Shown here piece by piece: positions 36,433 through 49,506 of a stretch of 64,000 bases of DNA. Source of the stretch: Nematostella vectensis (Eukaryota; Cnidaria; Anthozoa; Actiniaria; Edwardsiidae); assembly GCF_932526225.1 (NCBI RefSeq), contig NC_064043.1:15934085-15998084 (forward strand), given 5' to 3'. The position numbers and the translations under genes are program-made. Within the stretch, counting starts at the first letter, position 1; the number at the start of each line of letters is the position of its first letter. The notes under the pieces are model-generated. The model was not told the origin of the DNA. It did not search any database and saw only the letters and a program-made list of their open reading frames with translations.

Positions 36433-38145
36433 CAAGCGGTACTAGACCGCTTGTTGACGTTTCTGGTCGGGACTGGATACTCCCCCGGTTAAGGCTAAGC
36501 AGGACAATCAGATTGTGATGCCGAAATTTTTTGACCCGAGGGACCACATGCCTGCAAACTCTTTTATGGCATCCAAGGCAGAGCACCAGATAATACTAGA
36601 TGGGTGGCCAGTCTTCAGCAATACCCAGTCAAGCAAGCCAAAAAAAAAAAATATGGCATGTAGTCGTGGGTGGGGGTCTCCTTAGTTTACATGGCTGTTG
36701 TCACGCATTACAACGCCCCAGCGAAAGAACGATCTATCCATCACATTTATCTCTTTGAGATCCTTTGTTTATATTGCCAGTTTGTTGGGAGAACGTGGCA
36801 TCTCATCAACTAGTGAACACACTGCATCTTGAGGACTAGTGGTTAATCAAAGTCAAGCACTTCAATTTCCCATACAGTCGCCAACAATTCTTGTGACTGT
36901 ACCCCAGCAGGCAAGGTCACCCCAGGTGGTGTACTGTATATTGGGGAACAAGGAGAATGGGCGTCCCCTGAACCCTGTCGGTTGTTCATAGAGTATTTCT
37001 TGGGCTGGGAAGTTCTTACCCTTGGTAAGTAGCTTTTCCCCTATCATTAACACATAATCTAAACATCCTATCTCAAAGATCCCAGGTACATTCGGAAAGC
37101 TAAAATCTTCAGGCTAAAAAAAATAAACATAGGCTGAGCAAATACTCCAGTCCAAACCCAGTGAGAAAAAAAAAAGAGAACAAATCACTCGTTTGATTGC
37201 TTTGTTCACTGCAGTACCAGACCAGACATAATTTACAGATGAAGATGAAGAATGAAGATGAAGAAATGATTTTTATCATTGTAACTTAATAGATTATTTA
37301 TTTTTTTCTATTATAATTATCGATGAGAGATATGCTTTAAGAAGAAATAAAAGCTCGGCAAACATAAGTTTTGTATCAATAGGGCACCCTTTTCAGGCCT
37401 ATTGTACAGGCTTGGCATCTTGACGCGCGATGCCACAAATATAATTGAGTTAACTAGTATGCAAGTAAACTTTTGCCCTTGTGTGATTAGCGATTTTCAG
37501 ATGGAGAAACATTATAGCTATAAGATAAAAAAAGAAAGAATGATAACAACAGTAGCATCCTTCCAAGCAGTTAAGGCAGAGCAATTCACCATTCGCAGAT
37601 TTTCATTTTTTTTATATCTTCTCTCAATCAATTGATTGCTTTGTTCAGAGCAGAAAAAGACGAGACATAATTTACAAAGGATCACCCATTTATTCTCTTA
37701 TCTGATTCACAAGACACGAGAAGATCAGATGAAAAAAAGATTATATCACTATAAAACTAAAACAGAACGAATGATAACAACAGTAACATCTTCTTCGTGG
37801 CGTGTGCTACCTTATAGGAAACAGAGAAGTCCCAAGTATCTGAGAAACCACCTGCGATGTTAGTTGAAGATAAAGAACAAGGACGGAAACAAAGTTAAAG
37901 AAAAACTTAAAAACATTTGAAAATCCTTTTGAATCTCATTTAGATATATTTAAAGAGTCAGACCGTGCGCACATAGGATCCAGTCACATCCCTGAAACTG
38001 GTTTTTCAACTCACTTGCTTCTTCGTGGCGTGTGTTACCTAATAGCAAACAGAGAAGTCCCAAGTATCTGAGACTGATTTCTCGACTCTCACTTGCCTCT
38101 TCGTGGCGTGTCCTACTTTATAGCAAACAGGGAAGTCCAAAATAT
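36433..38145 (+). repeat. Unit 18, class A (1713 bp)
   Basis: Class A unit, the longest of its class, mainly from a longer A tract near 36640. The candidate exon is at 36878-37024 (GE-W-AAPEP form with a private GCC to TCC, A to S, change). Confidence 0.95.
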
Positions 38146-39852
38146 CAAGCGGTACTAGACCGCTTGTTGACATTTCTGGTCGGGACTGGATACTCCCCCG
38201 GTTAAGGCTAAGCAGGACAATCAGATTGTGATGCCGAAATGTTTTGACCCGAGGGACCACATGCCTGCAAACTCTTTTATGGCATCCAAGGCAGAGCACC
38301 AGATAATACTAGATGGGTGGCCAGTCTTCAGCAATACCCAGTCAAGCAAGCCAAAAAAAGAAAATATTGCATGTAGTCGTGGGTGGGGGTCTCCTTAGTT
38401 TACATGGCTGTTGTCACGCATTACAACGCCCCAGCGAAAGAACGATCTATCCATCACATTTATCTCTTTGAGATCCTTTGTTTATATTGCCAGTTTGTTG
38501 GGAGAACGTGGCATCTCATCAACTAGTGAACACACTGCATCTCGAGGACTAGTGGTTAATCAAAGTCAAGCACTTCAATTTCCCATACAGTCGCCAACAA
38601 TTCTTGTGACTGTACCCCAGCAGGCAAGGTCACCCCAGGTGGTGTACTGTATATTGGGGAACAAGGAGAATGGGCGGCCCCTGAACCCTGTCGGTTGTTC
38701 ATAGAGTATTTCTTGGGCTGGGAAGTTCTTACCCTTGGTAAGTAGCTTTTCCCCTATCATTAACACATAATCTAAACATCCTATCTCAAAGATCCCAGGT
38801 ACATTCGGAAAGCTAAAATCTTCAGGCTAAAAATAATAAACATAGGCTGAGCAAATACTCCAGTCCAAACCCAGTGAGAAAAAAAAGAGAACAAATCACT
38901 CGTTTGATTGCTTTGTTCACTGCAGTACCAGACCAGACATAATTTACAGATGAAGATGAAGAATGAAGATGAAGAAATGATTTTTATCATTGTAACTTAA
39001 TATATTATTTCTTTTTTTTCTATTATAATTATCGATGAGAGATATGCTTTAAGAAGAAATAAAAGCTCCGCAAATATAAGTTTTGTATCAATAGGGCACC
39101 CTTTTAAGGCCAATGTAAAGGCTTGGCATCTTGACGCGCGATTCCACAAATATAATTGAGTTAACTAGTATGCAAGTAAACTTTTCCCCTTGTGTGATTA
39201 GCGATTTTCAGATGAAGAAACATTATAACTATAACATTAAAAAAGAAAGAATGATAACAGTAGCATCCTTCCAAGCAGTTAAGGCAGAAAAAATCACCAT
39301 TCGCAGTTTTTCATTTTTTTATATCTTCTATCAATCGTTTGATTGCTTTGTTCAGAGCAGAAACAGACGAGACATAATTTACAAAGGATCACCCATTTAT
39401 TGTCTCTTATCTGATTCACAAGACACGAGAAGGTCAGATGAAAAAAAGATTATATAACTATAAAATTAAAACAGAACGAATGATAACAGTACCATCTTCT
39501 TCGTGGCGTGTGCTACCTTATAGGGAACAGAGAAATCCCAAGTATCTGAGAAACCACCTGCAATGTTAGTTGAAGATAAAGAACAAGGACGGAAACAAAG
39601 TTAAAAAAAAACTTAAAAAACATTTGAAAATCCTTTTGAATCTCATTTAGATATATTTAAAGAGTCAGACCGTGCGCACATAGGATCCAGTCACATCCCT
39701 GAAACTGGTTTTTCAACTCACTTGCTTCTTCGTGGCGTGTGTTACCTAATAGCAAACAGAGAAGTCCCAAGTATCTGAGACTGATTTCTCGACTCTCACT
39801 TGCCTCTTCGTGGCGTGTCCTACTTTATAGCAAACAGGGAAGTCCAAAATAT
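38146..39852 (+). repeat. Unit 19, class A (1707 bp)
   Basis: Class A unit with the candidate exon at 38591-38737 (GE-W-AAPEP form) and CTCGAG near 38541. The sub-unit's first ATG codon is followed by TAA instead of TAC, a private stop. From the exon onward it pairs with unit 5 at offset 28,701. Confidence 0.95.
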
Positions 39853-42018
39853 CAAGCGGTACTAGACCGCTTGTTGACGTTTCTGGTCGGGACTGGATAC
39901 TCCCCCGGTTAAGGCTAAGCAGGACAATCAGATTGTGATGCCGAAATTTTTTGACCCGAGGGACCACATGCCTGCAAACTCTTTTATGGCATCCAAGGCA
40001 GAGCACCAGATAATACTAGATGGGTGGCCAGTCTTCAGCAATACCCAGTCAAGCAAGCCAAAAAAAAAATATGGCATGTAGTCGTGGGTGGGGGTCTCCT
40101 TAGTTTACATGGCTGTTGTCACGCATTACAACGCCCCAGCGAAAGAACGATCTATCCATCACATTTATCTCTTTGAGATCCTTTGTTTATATTGCCAGTT
40201 TGTTGGGAGAACGTGGCATCTCATCAACTAGTGAACACACTGCATCTTGAGGACTAGTGGTTAATCAAAGTCAAGCACTTCAATTTCCCATACAGTCGCC
40301 AACAATTCTTGTGACTGTACCCCAGCAGGCAAGGTCACCCCAGGTGGTGTACTGTATATTGGGGAACAAAGGGAATGGGTGGCCAATGAACCCTGTCGGT
40401 TGTTCATAGAGTATTTCTTGGGCTGGGAAGTTCTTACCCTTGGTAAGTAGCTTTTCCCCTATCATTAACACATAATGTAAACATCCCATCTCAAAGATCC
40501 CAGGTACCTTCGGAAAGCTAAAATCTTCAGGCTAAAAATAATGAACATAGGCTGAGCAAATACTCCAGTCCAAACCCAGTGAGAAAAAAAAGAGAACAAA
40601 TCACTCGTTTGATTGCTTTGTTCACTCCAGTACCAGACCAGACATAATTTACAGATGAAGAATGAAGATGAAGAAATGATTTTTATCATTGTAACTTAAT
40701 AGATTATTTATTTTTTTCTATTATAATTATCGATGAGATATATGCTTTAAGAAGAAATAAAAGCTCCGCAAATATAAGTTTTGTATCAATAGGGCACCCT
40801 TTTAAGGCCAATGTACAGGCTTGGCATCTTGACGCGCGATTCCACAAATATAATTGAGTTAACTAGTATGCAAGTAAACTTTTGCCCTTGTGTGATTAGC
40901 GATTTTTAGATGAAGAAACATTATAACTATAACATTAAAAAAGAAAGAATGATAACAGTAGCATCCTTCGAAGCAGTTAAGGCAGAGCAATTCACCATTC
41001 GCAGTTTTTCATTTTTTTATATCTTCTCTCAATCGTTTGATTGCTTTGTTCAGAGCAGAAACAGACGAGACATAATTTACAAAGGATCACCCATTTATTC
41101 TCTTATCTGTATCACAAGACACGAAAAGATCAGATGAAAACACGATTTTTCTCATTATAACTTGATAGATTATTTAATTTTTTCTATTATAATTATTGAT
41201 GAAAGAATTGCTTTAAAAGGAAATAAAAGCTCGGCATATATAAGCCTTGTATAAATAGGGCACCCTTTTAAGGCCAATGTACTGGCTTGGCATCTTGAAG
41301 CGCGAAGCCACAAATATAATTGAGTTAACTAGTATGCAAGTAAACTTTTCCCCTTGTGTGATTAGCGATTTTCAGATGAAGAAAAATTCTAACTATAACA
41401 TTAAAAAAGAAAGAATGATAAGAACAGTGACCTCCTTCCAAGCAGTTAAGGTAGAGCAATTCACAATTCGCAGTTTTTCATTTTTTTATATCTTCTCTCA
41501 ATCGTTTGATTGCTTTGTTCAGAGCAGAAACAGACGAGACATAATTTACAAAGGATCACCCATTTATTGTCTCTTATCTGATTCACAAGACAAGAGAAGG
41601 TCAGATGAAAAAAAGATTATATAACTATAAAATTAAAACAGAACGAATGATAACAGTACCATCTTCTTCGTGGCGTGTGCTACCTTATAGGAAACAGAGA
41701 AGTCCCAAGTATCTGAGAAACCACCTGCGATGTTAGTTGAAGATAAAGAACAAGGACGGAAACGAAGTTAAAGAAAAACTTAAAAACATTTGAAAATCCT
41801 TTTGAATCTCATTTAGATATATTTAAAGAGTCAGACCGTGCGCACATAGGATCCAGTCACATCCCTGAAACTGTTTTTTCAACTCACTTGCTTCTTCGTG
41901 GCGTGTGTTACCTAATAGCAAACAGAGAAGTCCCAAGTATCTGAGACTGATTTCTCGACTCTCACTTGCCTCTTCGTGGCGTGTCCTACTTTATAGCAAA
42001 CAGGGAAGTCCAAAATAT
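39853..42018 (+). repeat. Unit 20, class B (2166 bp)
   Basis: Class B unit with the candidate exon at 40296-40442 (RE-W-VANEP form). It is the 28,700-bp partner of unit 6 and shares its private stop before the sub-unit's inner ATG at 40910. Confidence 0.95.
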
Positions 42019-43727
42019 CAAGCGGTACTAGACCGCTTGTTGACGTTTCTGGTCGGGACTGGATACTCCCCCGGTTAAGGCTAAGCAGGACAATCAGATT
42101 GTGATGCCGAAATTTTTTGACCCGAGGGACCACATGCCTGCAAACTCTTTTATGGCATCCAAGGCAGAGCACCAGATAATACTAGATGGGTGGCCAGTCT
42201 TCAGCAATACCCAGTCAAGCAAGCCAAAAAAAAATATGGCATGTAGTCGTGGGTGGGGGTCTCCTTAGTTTACATGGCTGTTGTCACGCATTACAACGCC
42301 CCAGCGAAAGAACGATCTATCCATCACATTTATCTCTTTGAGATCCTTTGTTTATATTGCCAGTTTGTTGGGAGAACGTGGCATCTCATCAACTAGTGAA
42401 CACACTGCATCTTGAGGACTAGTGGTTAATCAAAGTCAAGCACTTCAATTTCCCATACAGTCGCCAACAACTCTTGTGACTGTACCCCAGCAGGCAAGGT
42501 CACCCCAGGTGGTGTACTGTATATTGGGGAACAAGGAGAATGGGCGGCCCCTGAACCCTGTCGGTTGTTCATAGAGTATTTCTTGGGCTGGGAAGTTCTT
42601 ACCCTTGGTAAGTAGCTTTTCCCCTATCATTAACACATAATCTAAACATCCTATCTCAAAGATCCCAGGTACATTCGGAAAGCTAAAATCTTCAGGCTAA
42701 AAATAATAAACATAGGCTGAGCAAATACTCCAGTCCAAACCCAGTGAGAAAAAAAAAGAGAACAAATCACTCGTTTGATTGCTTTGTTCACTGCAGTACC
42801 AGACCAGACATAACTTACAGATGAAGATGAAGAATGAAGATGAAGAAATGATTTTTATCATTGTAACTTAATAGATTATTTATTTTTTTCTATTATAATT
42901 ATCGATGAGAGATATGCTTTAAGAAGAAATAAAAGCTCGGCAAATATAAGTTTTGTATCAATAGGGCACCCTTTTAAGGCCTATTGTACAGGCTTGGCAT
43001 CTTGACGCGCGATGCCACAAATATAATTGAGTTAACTAGTATGCAAGTAAACTTTTGCCCTTGTGTGATTAGCGATTTTCAGATGAAGAAACATTATAGC
43101 TATAAGATAAAAAAAAGAAAGAATGATAACAACAGTAGCATCCTTCCAAGCAGTTAAGGCAGAGCAATTCACCATTCGCAGATTTTCATTTTTTTATATC
43201 TTCTCTCAATCAATTGATTGCTTTGTTCAGAGCAGAAAAAGACGAGACATAATTTACAAAGGACCACCCATTTATTCTCTTATCTGATTCACAAGACACG
43301 AAAAGATCAGATGAAAAAAAGATTATATCACTATAAAACTAAAACAGAACGAATGATAACAACAGTAACATCTTCTTCGTGGCGTGTGCTACCTTATAGG
43401 AAACAGAGAAGTCCCAAGTATCTGAGAAACCATCTGCGATGTTAGTTGAAAATGAAGAACAAGGACAGAAACGAAGTTAAAGAAAAACTTAAAAACATTT
43501 GAAAATCTTTTTGAATCTCAATTAGAAATATTTAAAGAATCAGACCGTGCGCACATAGGACCCAGTCCCACCCCTGAAACTGATTTTTCAACTCACTTGC
43601 TTCTTCGTGGCGTGTGCTACCTAATAGCAAACAGAGAAGTCCCAAGTATCTGAGACTGATTTCTCGACTCTCACTTGACTCTTCGTGGCGTGTCCTACTT
43701 TATAGCAAACAGAGAAGTCCAAAATAT
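42019..43727 (+). repeat. Unit 21, class A (1709 bp)
   Basis: Class A unit with the candidate exon at 42461-42607 (GE-W-AAPEP form with the AAC variant). It has the same length and markers as unit 7, 28,700 bp upstream. Confidence 0.95.
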
Positions 43728-46097
43728 CAAGCGGTACTAGACCGCTTGTTGACGTTTCTGGTCGGGACTGGATACTCCCCCGGTTAAGGCTAAGCAGGAC
43801 AATCAGATTGTGATGCCGAAATTTTTTGACCCGAGGGACCACATGCCTGCAAACTCTTTTATGGCATCCAAGGCAGAGCACCAAATAATACTAGATGGGT
43901 GGCCAGTCTTCAGCAATACCCAGTCAAGCAAGCCAAAAAAAGAAACTATTGCATGTAGTCGTGGGTGGGGGTCTCCTTAGTTTACATGGCTGTTGTCACG
44001 CATTACAACGCCCCAGCGAAAGAACGATCTATCCATCAAGTTTATCTCTTTGAGATCCTTTGTTTATATTGCCAGTTTGTTGGGAGAACGTGGCATCTCG
44101 TCAACTAGTGTACACACTGCATCTTGAGGACTAGTGGTTAATCAAAGTCAAGCACTTCAATTTCCCATACAGTCGCCAACAATTCTTGTGACTGTACCCC
44201 AGCAGGCAAGGTCACCCCAGGTGGTGTACTGTATATTGGGGAACAAAGGGAATGGGTGGCCAATGAACCCTGTCGGTTGTTCATAGAGTATTTCTTGGGC
44301 TGGGAAGTTCTTACCCTTGGTAAGTAGCTTTTCCCCTATCATTAACACATAATCTAAACATCCTATCTCAAAGATCCCAGGTACATTCGGAAAGCTAAAA
44401 TCTTCAGGCTAAAAATAAGAAACATAGGCTGAGCAAATACTCCAGTCCAAACCCAGTGAGAAAAAAAAAAAGAGAACAAATCACTCGTTTGATTGCTTTG
44501 TTCACTGCAGTACCAGACCAGACATAATTTACAGATGAAGATGAAAAATGAAGATGAAGAAATGATTTTTATCATTGTAACTTAATAGATTATTAGATTA
44601 TTTTTTTTTCTATTATAATTATCGATGAGAGATATGCTTTAAGAAGAAATAAAAGCTCCGCAAATATAAGTTTTGTATCAATAGGGCACCCTTTTAAGGC
44701 CTATTGTACAGGCTTGGCATCTTGACGCGCGATGCCACAAATATAATTGAGTTAACTAGTATGCAAGTAAACTTTTCCCCTTGTGTGATTAGCGATTTTC
44801 AGATGAAGAAACATTATAACTATAACATTAAAAAAGAAAGAATGATAACAGTAGCATCCTTCCAAGCAGTTAAGGCAGAGCAATTCACCATTCGCAGCTT
44901 TTCATTTTTTAATTTTTCGGCCCCTGAACCCTGTCGGTTGTTCATAGAGTATTTCTTGGGCTGGGAAGTTCTTACCCTTGGTAAGTAGCTTTTCCCCTAT
45001 CATTAACACATAATCTAAACATCCTATCTCAAAGATCCCAGGTACCTTCGGAAAGCTAAAATCTTCAGGCTAAAAATAATAAACATAGGCTGAGCAAATA
45101 CTCCAGTCCAAACCCAGTGAGAAAAAAAAGAGAACAAATCAATCGTTTGATTGCTTTGTTCACTGCAGTACCAGACCAGACATAATTTACAGATGAAGAT
45201 GAAGAATGAAGATGAAGAAATGATTTTTATCATTGTAACTTAATAGATTATTTATTTTTTTCTATTATAATTATCGATGAGAGATATGCTTTAAGAAGAA
45301 ATAAAAGCTCCGCAAATATAAGTTTTGTATCAATAGGGCACCCTTTTAAGGCCTATTGTACAGGCTTGGCATCTTGACGCGCGATGCCACAAATATAATT
45401 GAGTTAACTAGTATGCAAGTAAACTTTTGCCCTTGTGTGATTAGCGATTTTCAGATGAAGAAACATTATAGCTATAAGATAAAAAAAGAAAGAATGATAA
45501 CAACAGTAGCATCCTTCCAAGCAGTTAAGGCAGAGCAATTCACCATTCGCAGTTTTTCATTTTTTATATCTTCTCTCAATCAATTGATTGCTTTGTTCAG
45601 AGCAGAAAAAGACGAGACATAATTTACAAAGGATCACCCATTTATTCTCTTATCTGATTCACAAGACACGAGAAGATCAGATGAAAAAAAGATTATATAA
45701 CTATAAAACTAAAACAGAACGAATGATAACAACAGTAACATCTTCTTCGTGGCGTGTGCTACCTTATAGGAAACAGAGAAGTCCCAAGTATCTGAGAAAC
45801 CATCTGCGATGTTAGTTGAAAATGAAGAACAAGGACAGAAACGAAGTTAAAGAAAAACTTAAAAACATTTGAAAATCTTTTTGAATCTCAATTAGAAATA
45901 TTTAAAGAATCAGACCGTGCGAACATAGGACCCAGTCCCACCCCTGAAACTGATTCTTCAACTCACTTGCTTCTTCGTGGCGTGTGCTACCTAATAGCAA
46001 ACAGAGAAGTCCCAAGTATCTGAGACTGATTTCTCGACTCTCACTTGCCTCTTCGTGGCGTGTCCTACTTTATAGCAAACAGGGAAGTCCAAAATAT
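43728..46097 (+). repeat. Unit 22, class C (2370 bp)
   Basis: Class C unit with a full candidate exon at 44173-44319 and a truncated exon copy ending near 44979. An 8-bp tandem duplication (AGATTATT at 44587-44594 and 44595-44602) helps make it the longest unit. Its left part pairs with unit 8; its right part, from 45356, pairs with unit 9. It is therefore a recombinant of the two. Confidence 0.95.
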
Positions 46098-47802
46098 CAA
46101 GCGGTACTAGACCGCTTGTTGACGTTTCTGGTCGGGACTGGATACTCCCCCGGTTAAGGCTAAGCAGGACAATCAGATTGTGATGCCGAAATTTTTTGAC
46201 CCGAGGGACCACATGCCTGCAAACTCTTTTATGGCATCCAAGGCAGAGCACCAGATAATACTAGATGGGTGGCCAGTCTTCAGCAATACCCAGTCAAGCA
46301 AGCCAAAAAAAAATATGGCATGTAGTCGTGGGTGGGGGTCTCCTTAGTTTACATGGCTGTTGTCACGCATTACAACGCCCCAGCGAAAGAACGATCTATC
46401 CATCACATTTATCTCTTTGAGATCCTTTGTTTATATTGCCAGTTTGTTGGGAGAACGTGGCATCTCATCAACTAGTGAACACACTGCATCTTGAGGACTA
46501 GTGGTTAATCAAAGTCAAGCACTTCAATTTCCCATACAGTCGCCAACAATTCTTGTGACTGTACCCCAGCAGGCAAGGTCACCCCAGGTGGTGTACTGTA
46601 TATTGGGGAACAAGGAGAATGGGCGGCCCCTGAACCCTGTCGGTTGTTCATAGAGTATTTCTTGGGCTGGGAAGTTCTTACCCTTGGTAAGTAGCTTTTC
46701 CCCTATCATTAACACATAATCTAAACATCCTATCTCAAAGATCCCAGGTACATTCGGAAAGCTAAAATCTTCAGGCTAAAAAAAATTAACATAGGCTGAG
46801 CAAATACTCCAGTCCAAACCCAGTGAGAAAAAAAAGAGAACAAATCACTCGTTTGATTGCTTTGTTCACTGCAGTACCAGACCAGACATAATTTACAGAT
46901 GAAGATGAAGAATGAAGATGAAGAAATGATTTTTATCATTGTAACTTAATAGATTATTTATTTTTTTCTATTATAATTATTGATGAAAGAATTGCTTTAA
47001 AAGGAAATAAAAGCTCGGCATATATAAGCCTTGCATACATAGGGCACCCTTTTAAGGCCTATTGTACAGGCTTGGCATCTTGACGCGCGATGCCACAAAT
47101 ATAATTGAGTTAACTAGTATGCAAGTAAACTTTTGCCCTTGTGTGATTAGCGATTTTCAGATGAAGAAACATTATAACTATAACCTTAAAAAAGAAAGAA
47201 TGATAACAGTAGCATCCTTCCAAGCAGTTAAGGCAGAAAAATTCACCATTCGCAGTTTTTTCATTTTTTTATATCTTCTCTCAATCGTTTGATTGCTTTG
47301 TTCAGAGCAGAAACAGACGAGACATAATTTACAAAGGATCACCCATTTATTGTCTCTTATCTGATTCACAAGACACGAGAAGGTCAGATGAAAAAAAAGA
47401 TTATATAACTATAAAATTAAAACAGAACGAATGATAACAGTACCATCTTCTTCGTGGCGTGTGCTACCTTATAGGAAACAGAGAAGTCCCAAGTATCTGA
47501 GAAACCACCTGCGATGTTAGTTGAAGATAAAGAACAAGGACGGAAACAAAGTTAAAGAAAAACTTAAAAACATTTGGAAATCCTTTTGAATCTGATTTAG
47601 ATATATTTAAAGAGTCAGACCGTGCGCACATAGGATCCAGTCACATCCCTGAAACTGGTTTTTCAACTCACTTGCTTCTTCGTGGCGTGTGTTACCTAAT
47701 AGCAAACAGAGAAGTCCCAAGTATCTGAGACTGATTTCTCGACTCTCACTTGCCTCTTCGTGGCGTGTCCTACTTTATAGCAAACAGGGAAGTCCAAAAT
47801 AT
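46098..47802 (+). repeat. Unit 23, class A (1705 bp)
   Basis: Class A unit with the candidate exon at 46540-46686 (GE-W-AAPEP form). It opens a run of near-identical units. Its sub-unit promoter-like segment has switched to the TATATAAG form otherwise seen only in second sub-units of class B. Confidence 0.95.
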
Positions 47803-49506
47803 CAAGCGGTACTAGACCGCTTGTTGACGTTTCTGGTCGGGACTGGATACTCCCCCGGTTAAGGCTAAGCAGGACAATCAGATTGTGATGCCGAAATTTT
47901 TTGACCCGAGGGACCACATGCCTGCAAACTCTTTCATGGCATCCAAGGCAGAGCACCAGATAATACTAGATGGGTGGCCAGTCTTCAGCAATACCCAGTC
48001 AAGCAAGCCAAAAAAAAATATGGCATGTAGTCGTGGGTGGGGGTCTCCTTAGATTACATGGCTGTTGTCACGCATTACAACGCCCCAGCGAAAGAACGAT
48101 CTATCCATCACATTTATCTCTTTGAGATCCTTTGTTTATATTGCCAGTTTGTTGGGAGAACGTGGCATCTCATCAACTAGTGAACACACTGCATCTTGAG
48201 GACTAGTGGTTAATCAAAGTCAAGCACTTCAATTTCCCATACAGTCGCCAACAATTCTTGTGACTGTACCCCAGCAGGCAAGGTCACCCCAGGTGGTGTA
48301 CTGTATATTGGGGAACAAGGAGAATGGGCGGCCCCTGAACCCTGTCGGTTGTTCATAGAGTATTTCTTGGGCTGGGAAGTTCTTACCCTTGGTAAGTAGC
48401 TTTTCCCCTATCATTAACACATAATCTAAACATCCTATCTCAAAGATCCCAGGTACATTCGGAAAGCTAAAATCTTCAGGCTAAAAAAAATTAACATAGG
48501 CTGAGCAAATACTCCAGTCCAAACCCAGTGAGAAAAAAAAGAGAACAAATCACTCGTTTGATTGCTTTGTTCACTGCAGTACCAGACCAGACATAATTTA
48601 CAGATGAAGATGAAGAATGAAGATGAAGAAATGATTTTTATCATTGTAACTTAATAGATTATTTATTTTTTTCTATTATAATTATTGATGAAAGAATTGC
48701 TTTAAAAGGAAATAAAAGCTCGGCATATATAAGCCTTGCATACATAGGGCACCCTTTTAAGGCCTATTGTACAGGCTTGGCATCTTGACGCGCGATGCCA
48801 CAAATATAATTGAGTTAACTAGTATGCAAGTAAACTTTTCCCCTTGTGTGATTAGCGATTTTCAGATGAAGAAACATTATAACTATAACCTTAAAAAAGA
48901 AAGAATGATAACAGTAGCATCCTTCCAAGCAGTTAAGGCAGAAAAATTCACCATTCGCAGTTTTTTCATTTTTTTATATCTTCTCTCAATCGTTTGATTG
49001 CTTTGTTCAGAGCAGAAACAGACGAGACATAATTTACAAAGGATCACCCATTTATTGTCTCTTATCTGATTCACAAGACACGAGAAGGTCAGATGAAAAA
49101 AAGATTATATAACTATAAAATTAAAACAGAACGAATGATAACAGTACCATCTTCTTCGTGGCGTGTGCTACCTTATAGGAAACAGAGAAGTCCCAAGTAT
49201 CTGAGAAACCACCTGCGATGTTAGTTGAAGATAAAGAACAAGGACGGAAACAAAGTTAAAGAAAAACTTAAAAACATTTGGAAATCCTTTTGAATCTGAT
49301 TTAGATATATTTAAAGAGTCAGACCGTGCGCACATAGGATCCAGTCACATCCCTGAAACTGGTTTTTCAACTCACTTGCTTCTTCGTGGCGTGTGTTACC
49401 TAATAGCAAACAGAGAAGTCCCAAAAATCTGAGACTGATTTCTCGACTCTCACTTGCCTCTTCGTGGCGTGTCCTACTTTATAGCAAACAGGGAAGTCCA
49501 AAATAT
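47803..49506 (+). repeat. Unit 24, class A (1704 bp)
   Basis: Class A unit with the candidate exon at 48245-48391 (GE-W-AAPEP form). It is almost identical to units 23 and 25. Shared private changes include AGATTACATGG (for AGTTTACATGG) near 48051 and AAAAAAAATTAACATAGG near 48484. Confidence 0.95.
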
